DNA of 64,000 nt from Macrococcoides animalis (lineage in GTDB: Bacteria > Bacillota > Bacilli > Staphylococcales > Staphylococcaceae). Shown here piece after piece: positions 25,992-34,744 of the stretch; position 1 is the stretch's first letter, and each line of letters begins with the position of its first letter. The stretch is from the NCBI RefSeq assembly GCF_047425875.1, contig NZ_CP179727.1, forward strand, positions 1,798,001 through 1,862,000, read 5' to 3'. Under the pieces are notes generated by a model, which made no database searches, had not been told where the DNA came from, and was given only the letters and a program-made list of their open reading frames with translations. Both the position numbers and the translations under genes were made by a program.

Positions 25992-27650
25992 ATGAACGAA
26001 GCTTTAACGAAACAAGTCTTCCATTTTGTGAAGTCATTATATGATTATGGGATTGAACGCATTGTTATTTCTCCTGGGTCACGTTCTACGCCGATTGCGA
26101 TAGCGTGTGAGTTACATCCAAAAATGACGACGGATATCCATCCAGACGAACGTAGTGCTGCGTTTTATGCTTTGGGTTTAATGAAAGCGACGAATAAACC
26201 TGTAGCAATTCTTTGTACTTCAGGTACGGCTGCAAGCAACTATACGCCAGCTGTATCAGAATGTTTTATCAGTAATATGCCACTGGTCGTAATTACAAGT
26301 GATAGACCCCATGAACTAAGAAATGTAGGTGCACCTCAAGCAATAAATCAAGTCGGTATGTTTACTAATTTTGTACAATACGAAAGAGATTTCCCAATTG
26401 CAGATGAAACTGAACAAACGTTGCAATTTATAGATGCAGTATTATTACAAGCGAGTCGCTATTTTAATGGACCAATGAAAGGGCCAGTGCATTTTAATAT
26501 TCCATTTAGAGAACCGTTAATGCCTAATTTTGAACTGACTGACATGATGACAGTTGATATGAAACCACAAGTCAGTTATCAAAAGACATTTGATGTAAAT
26601 ACAGTAAAGCCATTTATTAAACGTGAAAAGGGTATTATCATTGTTGGAGATTGTCAGTTAGAAGACCTAACTCAAATGTTGGTGTTCTCTACAATTCATA
26701 ATGTTCCAATTATTGCAGACCCACTGAGTCAGATACGAGATTTAAAACATCCAAATGTCGTATCAACGGGTGACAGCGTTTTTAAGGTAATAACTGATAT
26801 TCAACCAGGTTATATCATTCGTGTTGGGAATGCTGTTGTTTCTAAATCAATCAATAAATGGTTAAAAGCGCAGGAAGCACCTCAAATACTAGTTCAGCCT
26901 AGAATTCAGCCGAACACTTTCCCGAAAGTACCAGATTTATTCTTGGAAATGACAGCGAATGATTTCTTTAGACAAGTGGCTGAAGAAAAGCCGGTTCATA
27001 ATAAATCTTGGATTAAGTTTTGGCATACGATTAATGATTTAATAATCAATCATATTATGCAACATACACAAACAGTTTATGATGAAGGCAGTGCATTGTA
27101 TAAAATTTTTAAACAAATCAATAAAGATGAAGTTATTTTCTTTGGTAATAGTATGCCGATTCGTGATGGCGATACATTCTTTACACACTTTGAAGGTAAG
27201 CCATTTTGTAATAGGGGAGCTAACGGTATAGATGGTGTAGTAAGTACGGCGTTAGGTATGGCAAGAATTAAACGTGTTACTTTGATTATTGGTGATATTT
27301 CATTCTTCCACGATATGAATGGTTTGATTATGCATAAATTATTAGCGGCGTATCATAACATCAATATTATTGTGATGAACAACAATGGAGGCGGCATTTT
27401 TAGTTACCTACCGCAATATGAAAATAAAACACATTTCGAGCGATTATTTGGTACCCCATTAAATTTAGATTTTGAACATACAGCACATCTTTATAACATG
27501 AAATATAAGAAATTTAATGTATTTGATGATATAACTTTACCAAAAGATGTGGGTCATATTATTGAAATTGCATCTGATCGTGAAGAGAATTTAAAAGCAC
27601 ATAAAGCACTGATAACGACATTAAAGGCAAAACTCAATGCTGCATTATAA
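25992..27650 (+). CDS. menD: 2-succinyl-5-enolpyruvyl-6-hydroxy-3-cyclohexene-1-carboxylate synthase MenD
   Basis: This 552-residue thiamine-diphosphate enzyme has the N-terminal ISPGSRSTPIA motif, the glutamate-containing HPDERSAAFYALG site and the C-terminal cofactor motif starting at IGDISFFHDMNGL with the closing NNNGGGIFS. It condenses isochorismate with 2-oxoglutarate. It overlaps menH by 14 bases, which implies tight coupling. Length is normal for the family. Confidence 0.96.
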   Translation: MNEALTKQVFHFVKSLYDYGIERIVISPGSRSTPIAIACELHPKMTTDIHPDERSAAFYALGLMKATNKPVAILCTSGTAASNYTPAVSECFISNMPLVVITSDRPHELRNVGAPQAINQVGMFTNFVQYERDFPIADETEQTLQFIDAVLLQASRYFNGPMKGPVHFNIPFREPLMPNFELTDMMTVDMKPQVSYQKTFDVNTVKPFIKREKGIIIVGDCQLEDLTQMLVFSTIHNVPIIADPLSQIRDLKHPNVVSTGDSVFKVITDIQPGYIIRVGNAVVSKSINKWLKAQEAPQILVQPRIQPNTFPKVPDLFLEMTANDFFRQVAEEKPVHNKSWIKFWHTINDLIINHIMQHTQTVYDEGSALYKIFKQINKDEVIFFGNSMPIRDGDTFFTHFEGKPFCNRGANGIDGVVSTALGMARIKRVTLIIGDISFFHDMNGLIMHKLLAAYHNINIIVMNNNGGGIFSYLPQYENKTHFERLFGTPLNLDFEHTAHLYNMKYKKFNVFDDITLPKDVGHIIEIASDREENLKAHKALITTLKAKLNAAL

Positions 27651-28431
27651 ACATTATCGCAATCAAAATAAACACCTAATCATTATGATACATGGTTTTT
27701 TAGGCAGCATAGAAACATTTAAACCGGCGAAAGATTTATTGTTGCCATATATTGATGTAATCTTGGTTGAATGTCCTGGGCATGGGCAAGAAAATGATGC
27801 AACTGAAAATTGGTCCTTTTATGAGATTGCGAAGCAATTATCACAATACATAAAAAATGTATCTGAAGATTATCAAAGTATTACACTTTATGGTTATTCA
27901 ATGGGTGGTCGAATAGCATTATATACTGCACTACATTATCCTGAATTAATCGATAAACTTATTATTGAAAGTGCGACCCCTGGTATTGAAAGTGAAGAAT
28001 TAAGACAAAATCGTGCTGCTCAAGATGCATTGCGTAGCGAGCGTATTAAACAAGACTACGTCGCATTTATCGATGCGTGGGAACAGTTAGCACTATTTAA
28101 TACCTTTAAACCTTTAACTCAAGCACAGGAAATAAGACAGCGAGATATTCGACTTAATCATCACCCAGAATCAATTGCCAAAGCTTTGCGGGAGTATGGA
28201 ACTGGCCAACAAAAAAACCTTTGGCCAATGCTTAAAGATTTTAATAAACCAGTATTAATACTCACCGGTAGTTTAGATAGTAAGTTTGAATTGATTGCTA
28301 ACAGAATGGCAGAGCAATTGCCTGAAGCACAACATGTAATAATCTCGGCAGGTCATACGATTCATGTGGAGAATTTAAAAATATTTGATACAATAATAGT
28401 ATCGTTTATCAAGGAGGAAAATCATGACTAG
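27637..28431 (+). CDS. menH: SHCHC synthase MenH, alpha/beta hydrolase
   Basis: The 264-residue alpha/beta hydrolase has the nucleophile elbow GYSMGGR, an early oxyanion-hole HGFLGS and the catalytic histidine in SAGHTIHVEN near the end. MenH eliminates pyruvate from the MenD product to give SHCHC. The gene overlaps menD by 14 and menB by 8 bases, so assignment is firm from context as well as sequence. Confidence 0.94.
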   Translation: MLHYKHYRNQNKHLIIMIHGFLGSIETFKPAKDLLLPYIDVILVECPGHGQENDATENWSFYEIAKQLSQYIKNVSEDYQSITLYGYSMGGRIALYTALHYPELIDKLIIESATPGIESEELRQNRAAQDALRSERIKQDYVAFIDAWEQLALFNTFKPLTQAQEIRQRDIRLNHHPESIAKALREYGTGQQKNLWPMLKDFNKPVLILTGSLDSKFELIANRMAEQLPEAQHVIISAGHTIHVENLKIFDTIIVSFIKEENHD

Positions 28432-29242
28432 AGTTTGGGAAACATTAAAAGAGTACAATGAAATTAAATATGAATATTTTGAAGGTATTGCAAAAATTAC
28501 AATCAACCGTCCGGAAGTACGTAATGCATTTACTCCTAATACAGTAATGGAAATGATCGACGCATTTTCTCGTGCACGTGACGATCAAAGAATCGGTGCT
28601 ATCATCTTAACAGGCGAAGGCGACTTAGCTTTCTGTTCAGGTGGGGACCAAAAAGTACGTGGCCATGGGGGTTACGTAGGTGATGACAATATTCCACGTT
28701 TAAATGTATTAGACTTACAACGATTAATTCGTGTTATTCCTAAACCAGTTGTTGCAATGGTTCGTGGATATGCAATTGGTGGAGGACATGTATTACATAT
28801 CGTATGTGACTTAACTATCGCTGCTGAAAATGCTCGTTTCGGTCAAACAGGACCTAAAGTAGGTTCGTTTGATGCTGGATATGGCTCAGGTTACTTAGCA
28901 AGAATCGTTGGACACAAAAAAGCACGTGAAATCTGGTACTTATGCCGTCAATATGATGCACAAGAAGCATTAGACATGGGTCTAGTGAATACAGTAGTAC
29001 CGTTAGATAAAATTGAAGATGAAACTGTACAATGGTGTAAAGAAATGTTACAACACTCTCCAACAGCATTACGCTTCTTAAAAGCAGCGATGAACGCTGA
29101 TACAGATGGATTAGCTGGATTACAACAATTCGCTGGAGATGCTACATTACTTTACTACACAAGTGATGAAGCGAAAGAAGGACGTGACGCGTTTAAAGAA
29201 AAACGCGAACCGAATTTCGACCAATTCCCTAAATTCCCATAA
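28424..29242 (+). CDS. menB: 1,4-dihydroxy-2-naphthoyl-CoA synthase MenB
   Basis: The 272-residue crotonase-family enzyme has the GDLAFCSGGDQ loop of naphthoate synthase, the oxyanion-hole block RGYAIGGGHVLH, the GPKVGSFDAGYG stretch and the C-terminal REPNFDQFPKFP tail. It closes the second naphthoquinone ring from o-succinylbenzoyl-CoA. Its ribosome site AAGGAGG lies within menH. A strong terminator follows, so menE and menC are expressed separately here. Confidence 0.97.
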   Translation: MTRVWETLKEYNEIKYEYFEGIAKITINRPEVRNAFTPNTVMEMIDAFSRARDDQRIGAIILTGEGDLAFCSGGDQKVRGHGGYVGDDNIPRLNVLDLQRLIRVIPKPVVAMVRGYAIGGGHVLHIVCDLTIAAENARFGQTGPKVGSFDAGYGSGYLARIVGHKKAREIWYLCRQYDAQEALDMGLVNTVVPLDKIEDETVQWCKEMLQHSPTALRFLKAAMNADTDGLAGLQQFAGDATLLYYTSDEAKEGRDAFKEKREPNFDQFPKFP

Positions 29243-29255
29243 AGCTAAAAATGCT

Positions 29256-29290
29256 GAACACTAGAATCATAATGATTCTAGTGTTTTTTA
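29256..29290 (+). terminator. Terminator after menB
   Basis: Hairpin AACACTAGAATCAT / ATGATTCTAGTGTT with a very small loop, followed by TTTTTT. Confidence 0.87.
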
Positions 29291-29361
29291 TTAACAAAAT
29301 TTACATATTTTTAATTTGTTAATATTTGTGTGGATTTGTATATTGGAATTGAGGTGATAAA

Positions 29362-30345
29362 GTGTTCTTAAAAACGTATGATTTTAGTTTATATGAAGCT
29401 TATATATGGGAAGTTGCAGGACGAATTGAATTGGATCAATTTGATCAGTCACAAGCTTTTTCATTTAATCTTGGGTATACAGGCGAGAAAATGTTTTATG
29501 ATGAAATTAAAAATACGACAGGAGGTGTGAAATTGTGGAACATTCGTTTGCGCAGTAATGGAGAGGTGCAGTTTGATTTTTTATTGATTAAAGATGAATA
29601 TATTATTAACATTGATGTGAAGAATTTCTCTGGGAAGTACACTTTTAGTAATAATAACTTTGTAAGTGAGAATAACTATGTTGAAGCTGATCCTTTGTCA
29701 AAGTTGTATAAAGCAGAGCAGAAATTAAAGTATTTTTGTACAAGAAATAACATTAATTATAAAGTGAAGAGTTATATCTTATTTATAAATCCAATGTTTG
29801 AATTGAGTGGTTTTAGCAGTCATGAGAACGTTCTTTATCGTGATAGTATCCCAAGAATTGTAAATATGTTAAACAAAGATGAACCGTTATATGAAGAGAT
29901 AGAGATTGGAAAGCTATTAATGAAACATCATTATCCGAACAGTAGATACCAACGCATTCACTATTATCCATATCCCGAGTTAAAGCCAGGAGTGAAGTGT
30001 CCAGAATGCCGTGAATTATTACCATTTTCAAGAGGTAGACAAAGGAAAGTTAGTTGCATTTGTGGATTTGAAATTTCGAAATCCAAATTAGTAGATATGG
30101 CTTTTCATACAATAAAAATTCTTAAAAATAATGTAGTAACAACCACTGATATATTTAATTATACGGGTATTGGAAGGACTACAATCCGAAATGTGCTTAC
30201 AACTAATTTTGAAAAGTGTGGAGAGAATAAAGGGAGTAAATATACAATAAAAAAATCGGAAATGGGTATTTTCGAGAAAACAATAAGGTATGAAATACAC
30301 GTAGGTGTTGATAAAAGTGATAAATCAACACCTATGAAGCAGTAA
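29362..30345 (+). CDS. NERD-domain putative nuclease with zinc ribbon and possible HTH
   Basis: The N-terminal half of this 327-residue protein is a NERD (nuclease-related) domain of the PD-(D/E)xK type with all expected residues: GE (Glu42), QFD (Asp72) and IDVKNFSG (Asp85, Lys87). Cys213, Cys216, Cys232 and Cys234 form a zinc ribbon, and about residues 255-300 look like a helix-turn-helix (TTDIFNYTGIGRTTIRNVL). It starts at GTG after GAGGTGA. Its last codons fall inside the first unit of the palindromic array 30302-30763. Target and role are unknown; nucleic-acid cleavage is inferred. Confidence 0.8.
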   Translation: MFLKTYDFSLYEAYIWEVAGRIELDQFDQSQAFSFNLGYTGEKMFYDEIKNTTGGVKLWNIRLRSNGEVQFDFLLIKDEYIINIDVKNFSGKYTFSNNNFVSENNYVEADPLSKLYKAEQKLKYFCTRNNINYKVKSYILFINPMFELSGFSSHENVLYRDSIPRIVNMLNKDEPLYEEIEIGKLLMKHHYPNSRYQRIHYYPYPELKPGVKCPECRELLPFSRGRQRKVSCICGFEISKSKLVDMAFHTIKILKNNVVTTTDIFNYTGIGRTTIRNVLTTNFEKCGENKGSKYTIKKSEMGIFEKTIRYEIHVGVDKSDKSTPMKQ

Positions 30346-30763
30346 CGTAAAAAATTACGGTGTAGGTGTTGATAAAAGTGATATATCAACACCTATGAAG
30401 CAGTAACGTAAAAAATTTCGCTGTAGGTGTTGATAAAAGTGATATATCAACACCTAAGAAGCAGTAACGTAAAAAATTTCGCTGTAGGTGTTGATAAAAG
30501 TGATATATCAACACCTAAGAAAACAGTAACCTAAAAAATTACGGTGTAGGTGTTGATAAAAGTGATATATCAACACCTAAGAAGCAGTAACGTAAAAAAT
30601 TTCGCTGTAGGTGTTGATAAAAGTGATATATCAACACCTAAGAAAACAGTAACCTAAAAAATTACGGTGTAGGTGTTGATAAAAGTGATATATCAACACC
30701 TATGAAGCAGTAACGTAAAAAATTACGGTGTAGGTGTTGATAAAAGTGATATATCAACACCTA
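30302..30763. repeat. Eight-copy 61/62-bp palindromic tandem array
   Basis: A 33-base imperfect palindrome with 12-base arms TAGGTGTTGATA / TATCAACACCTA and a 9-base centre AAAGTGATA recurs eight times, starting at 30302, 30363, 30424, 30485, 30547, 30608, 30670 and 30731. The 28-29-base spacers are near-identical (core CAGTAACGTAAAAAATT) and fall into a few variant types; copies 3-4 and 5-6 form a duplicated 123-base pair. Copy 1 has one arm change and encodes the end of the NERD protein. The last copy is followed by unrelated sequence. This fills almost all of the 523-base gap before menE. Confidence 0.95.
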
Positions 30764-30868
30764 GTGTGATACTATGCATACAGAATCCTCCAGCGCCCAA
30801 GATAATTACTATGTATAAATCTTGGGTTTTTGATATGATTAATATATTAATCAAGAGGAAGTGTAATT

Positions 30869-32272
30869 ATGGAATGGCTCAAATCAGCTGCACATCTATA
30901 TCCGGATAAACCGGCAATAATCTTTAACGAGCAGCGCATCACTTATGAAAAACTATACGAAAATGCTCAAAAAGTTGCATATGAACTTAAACAATTTAAT
31001 CATAAACGCATTGCACTACAAGCGGAGAATACATTATCAGATTGTTATATCATACATGCTGCAATTATTGCGAACATTGAAATAGTGATGGTCAATAAAC
31101 ACTTGACAGAAAATGAAATTTCAAAACAAATGGCATCAGTGGATACCTCTCTAATCCTTACAAACGATAATTTCACTTCAATACAATCATTTAACAAATC
31201 TAAGTTAGTTCATACAGCACTGGACAGTCATCACTCATACCTCGGTGAGCACAATCAACCTAACGACATTTTATCCATTATGTTTACGTCTGGTACAACA
31301 GGTGTACAAAAGGCAGTGCCTCAACGTTTCAATAATCATGTCGCAAGTGCAAGAAACTGCAAAAATATATTTACTTATAGTCATGACTCGATTTGGCTCA
31401 ACGTTCTACCTCTATTTCATATTAGTGGCTTAAGTATTCTGCTTCGCGCAGTTATAGATGGTTGTACTATTGTGTTACATGAAAAATTTAATGCGCTTCA
31501 AATTATTTATGATATTCAAGAAAAAAATATTACACATATATCTCTTGTTCCACAAACATTGGAGCGGTTATTGAAAAATGGACTACATAGTCGTTATTCA
31601 CTAGAAGGGATATTAATCGGGGGAGCAAAATTAGATGATCGATTGTTGGCTCAAGCCCGCAGAATCAATTTACCAATATATACATCATTCGGTATGACTG
31701 AAACGTGCTCCCAAATGATTACGGCATCGCCTATGGATATTGAAAAATATCCAGGAAGTGTAGGTCGTGTTAAGGATACTATACAATTATTTAATGTCGA
31801 TAACAATGTTGGAGAGATTGGTGTGCAAGGTGAGAACGTAATGCATGGTTATTTATATCCTAAGACAGCAAATAACGATGCTTTTATTGGTAATTACTTT
31901 TTAACAGGAGATATTGGTTATATAGAGGACAATTATTTATATATTTTAGACCGCCGAAAAGACTTAATTATATCTGGTGGAGAAAATATATATCCTTCTG
32001 AAATTGAACAAGTTATATTAAAGCACACAAGTGTACATGCAACCTGTGTCATCGGTATAGATGAAGAAAAGTGGGGAAGCGTACCTATATGTTTATATGA
32101 AGCGGATAGAGATTTAGAAGATGACATTAAAAGAACTCTTGACGACAATATTGCTAAATTCAAACATCCGAAACAATTTGTGCGTGTGGAGGCATTAAAA
32201 AGAACATCTAATGGGAAAATATCACGTCATCAGTGTAAGGAATGGTATGAACATGATTATCACAAAGCTTAA
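30869..32272 (+). CDS. menE: o-Succinylbenzoate-CoA ligase MenE
   Basis: The 467-residue adenylate-forming enzyme carries the AMP-binding loop SIMFTSGTTGVQKAVPQ, the YTSFGMTETCS core, the LTGDIGY motif and the hinge RRKDLIISGGENIYP with the terminal lysine region TSNGKISR. It activates o-succinylbenzoate with ATP and CoA. The ribosome site is GAGGAAGTG. It overlaps menC by 26 bases, so the two form an operon separated from menFDHB by the NERD gene and the palindromic array. Confidence 0.95.
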   Translation: MEWLKSAAHLYPDKPAIIFNEQRITYEKLYENAQKVAYELKQFNHKRIALQAENTLSDCYIIHAAIIANIEIVMVNKHLTENEISKQMASVDTSLILTNDNFTSIQSFNKSKLVHTALDSHHSYLGEHNQPNDILSIMFTSGTTGVQKAVPQRFNNHVASARNCKNIFTYSHDSIWLNVLPLFHISGLSILLRAVIDGCTIVLHEKFNALQIIYDIQEKNITHISLVPQTLERLLKNGLHSRYSLEGILIGGAKLDDRLLAQARRINLPIYTSFGMTETCSQMITASPMDIEKYPGSVGRVKDTIQLFNVDNNVGEIGVQGENVMHGYLYPKTANNDAFIGNYFLTGDIGYIEDNYLYILDRRKDLIISGGENIYPSEIEQVILKHTSVHATCVIGIDEEKWGSVPICLYEADRDLEDDIKRTLDDNIAKFKHPKQFVRVEALKRTSNGKISRHQCKEWYEHDYHKA

Positions 32273-33233
32273 TATATATATGTTTGATACACCTTTTATA
32301 TCACCGATTAAGACAAATCTCATTACACTAAATACGCGAAAAGTATTAGTCATTGGTGCGATAATTGACGGTTTTGAATATTTTGCAGAGGCAAATAGTT
32401 TTGAAACACCTTGGTATCATTATGAAACGATTGACACTGTGCATCAAACTGTTATTCAGATATTTGATCGTATTAAAGGGAAATCATTTAGTTCAATTAA
32501 TGAAATGCAGCCTTTTTTAGATATTAATCATCCTAATGCGAGTAGTTGTTTCGATGTCATCGCCTATCAATATTTCAATTCTTTAAAACCAGTAAGAATT
32601 CCACTAGGACAAACTCTTCATCATGATGATACCTTAATTCATACAAATGCATCTCGTATAAAATTGAAAATGCATAATCATATACTTCAGCAAGTGAAAT
32701 CTCTTCGAGAAATTAGTGATATTCAAATTGTTATTGATGCCAACGGGTTACTAGATTCAAGCCATTTCAAATTATTAAATTGTTTAAGTGAGCACAACAT
32801 ACTCTATTTTGAACAGCCATTCAAATCAATAATGGATTATAAATTAATACATAACCTTTATCCCCACATCAATTTAGCAATAGATGAAAGTGCAACGGAT
32901 GTTGCATCAATCGAACGTTTTCAAGATATAGGTGTAGAAACCGCAGTAATTAAATATAGTCGTATTGGTGGCATTACTAAAGCATTGCAACTCACATCTT
33001 ATTTACCTGATATGCAATTTGTAGCAGGTGGGATGTATGAGTTTGGATTGAGTAAATATTATACGGCATTACTTGGAGAACACTTTCAAACAGTGCCAGA
33101 TGTAACAGCAAAAGGGACATATTTCAAATGCGATTTCGTAGATTATGATGAATTATTAATTGGCAATAAAATTCAACTTTCAGTTCCCAAAGTGAAACCT
33201 TCACATTTGAATTTAATAGCATCTTTTGTATAA
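32247..33233 (+). CDS. menC: o-Succinylbenzoate synthase MenC
   Basis: This 328-residue enolase-superfamily enzyme has the metal ligands in IVIDANGLLD, YFEQPF and AIDESATD and the base region AVIKYSRIGG. It dehydrates SHCHC to o-succinylbenzoate. ATG 32247 is chosen because AAGG (32237-32240) lies 6 bases upstream; starts before or after it have poorer spacing. It is translationally coupled to menE. A weak hairpin (AACTTC/GAGGTT, about 33298-33312) followed by T-rich sequence may terminate the transcript. Confidence 0.92.
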   Translation: MNMIITKLNIYMFDTPFISPIKTNLITLNTRKVLVIGAIIDGFEYFAEANSFETPWYHYETIDTVHQTVIQIFDRIKGKSFSSINEMQPFLDINHPNASSCFDVIAYQYFNSLKPVRIPLGQTLHHDDTLIHTNASRIKLKMHNHILQQVKSLREISDIQIVIDANGLLDSSHFKLLNCLSEHNILYFEQPFKSIMDYKLIHNLYPHINLAIDESATDVASIERFQDIGVETAVIKYSRIGGITKALQLTSYLPDMQFVAGGMYEFGLSKYYTALLGEHFQTVPDVTAKGTYFKCDFVDYDELLIGNKIQLSVPKVKPSHLNLIASFV

Positions 33234-33297
33234 AAATGTAAAATAAGATTTCTTGATTCTAAAGCCAGAGATTATTCGATTATAATAATAGATGTTA

Positions 33298-33326
33298 ACT
33301 TCGCTGAGGTTTTCATCTTTTTTTGT
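33298..33326 (+). terminator. Possible weak terminator after menC
   Basis: Six-base stem AACTTC / GAGGTT with loop GCT, then a T-rich stretch six bases further on. Confidence 0.4.
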
Positions 33327-33421
33327 ACTTTAATTTCTTTAAAAATATTCTGAATTAATAATATGGTATTGCATAACCCTAAAATGTCTGTTCTAATGGA
33401 TATGTAAAGGAGTATAATTCA

Positions 33422-34471
33422 ATGAAAAGATACTATGAAGAAATTACATTCATTAGAGCAATTGCATGTTTACTTGTACTTTTAACACATGTAACATTAA
33501 TGTACCCAATTGAAAATCAGAACATTGGTACAAAGTTAAGTTTAGTAATAAACCAGTTCGCACGTGTTGGGACACCAATGTTTTGTATCATTAGTGCATT
33601 TTTGTTGTTTAATGGATTTAAAGATAAAGTGCTAGACCATAAGAAGTTTATTCAGTCACGCACGAAAAAGATCGTCATACCTTATTTGATTTGGTCAGTA
33701 ATTTATATCGTACTCATGGATATAACTGGGAAGAGTGAATTTGATTGGCAAAATATATGGAAGTATTTATTTTTAGGCGATGGTTACGTACATCTATATT
33801 TTATTGCTATTGTACTTCAGTTCTATATATTCTTTATGATGTCATATCATTTATTTAATAAAGACAATATTGCAAAATATACATTATTGTCAGTGATTAT
33901 AATGATTGCATGGTACATAGCAAGAGATAGTAGTTATGCAGTAAATCATCGTGCATTCTTACTCAACTGGATTGGCTTTTTCATGATGGGTGGGTATATG
34001 GCTTATTATTTAGATCAAATTAAGGCTTGGATAGGACGTATTCAAGAATATTTAGGTTACTATGTCATCATAGGCTTAATGTTATTACTTGTTGAAATGA
34101 ATCTTCCACATCTGTTTACTTCAGACAGAATGATGAATATTATTCTTGTACCTTTAGCGATTGCCTTCATCATCTATATATATTGGCATTCTAATAAATT
34201 CATAGTCTACTTACTAAACTATATTGGTAATCGAGCAATGGGCATTTATTTAGTTCATATGCTTGTCATTGGTGTGTTAGGTGAATTAATTCCAATATCA
34301 TTTTGGAATCCTTATATGCTTTTATTTAATTACATCCTTGTTGTAGTTGTCACATTGATAACAGTAGATTTATTAAGTTTGTTACCAAAAGGAGAGTTTT
34401 TATTCCCAGTGGCAAAGTCACCTGGACAAGATGAAACGTTATGGCGTAAAATAATTCATTTTATCCATTAA
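33422..34471 (+). CDS. Acyltransferase family 3 membrane protein (IcaC/OafA-like)
   Basis: The 349-residue protein has about ten membrane segments and the acyltransferase-3 features: an N-terminal FIRAIACLLVLLTHVT with the conserved Arg-Ala and His, and a RTKKIVIPYLIWSVIY stretch. Relatives O-acetylate cell-surface glycans; IcaC-type proteins succinylate or export poly-N-acetylglucosamine. The acceptor here is unknown. It is a single gene with ribosome site AAAGGAG and a terminator downstream shared with yidD. Confidence 0.82.
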   Translation: MKRYYEEITFIRAIACLLVLLTHVTLMYPIENQNIGTKLSLVINQFARVGTPMFCIISAFLLFNGFKDKVLDHKKFIQSRTKKIVIPYLIWSVIYIVLMDITGKSEFDWQNIWKYLFLGDGYVHLYFIAIVLQFYIFFMMSYHLFNKDNIAKYTLLSVIIMIAWYIARDSSYAVNHRAFLLNWIGFFMMGGYMAYYLDQIKAWIGRIQEYLGYYVIIGLMLLLVEMNLPHLFTSDRMMNIILVPLAIAFIIYIYWHSNKFIVYLLNYIGNRAMGIYLVHMLVIGVLGELIPISFWNPYMLLFNYILVVVVTLITVDLLSLLPKGEFLFPVAKSPGQDETLWRKIIHFIH

Positions 34472-34508
34472 AAAAAGGAAATTCCATAAACGGAATTTCC
34501 TTTTTTTA
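34470..34508 (+). terminator. Bidirectional terminator between acyltransferase and yidD
   Basis: Hairpin AAAGGAAATTCC / GGAATTTCCTTT with loop ATAAAC, flanked by A- and T-runs. Confidence 0.85.
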
Positions 34509-34736
34509 ATGATGATGCTCTTTCTTTTCTGGAACAGGATCATAGCCACCTGGATGAAATGGATGGCACTTTAAAATTCTTACGGCTGTTAAATAACTGC
34601 CTTTAAATGCACCGTGTTTCTCAATGGCCTCTAAACCATATTGAGAACACGTCGGATTAAAGCGGCACGTTGGCGGGGTCATTGGTGAGATATAATTTCT
34701 ATAAAATTTAATGCCATATAGTAATAGTTGTTTCAT
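34506..34736 (-). CDS. yidD: Membrane protein insertion efficiency factor YidD
   Basis: The 76-residue protein has the YidD core YRNYISPMTPPTCRFNPTCSQYG, with Cys24 and Cys30, and ends in a HPGGYDPVPEKKEHHH tail. YidD helps Sec/YidC-dependent membrane insertion at the cytoplasmic face. It starts 8 bases after the stop of the lipoprotein gene on the same strand, with ribosome site TAGGAGATAAA, so both form a small operon. Confidence 0.93.
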   Translation of the reverse strand: MKQLLLYGIKFYRNYISPMTPPTCRFNPTCSQYGLEAIEKHGAFKGSYLTAVRILKCHPFHPGGYDPVPEKKEHHH

Positions 34737-34744
34737 TTTATCTC

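Noticed and set aside
30302..30763. CRISPR array
   Set aside because: The segments between palindromes are almost identical, whereas CRISPR spacers are unique; no cas genes are nearby.
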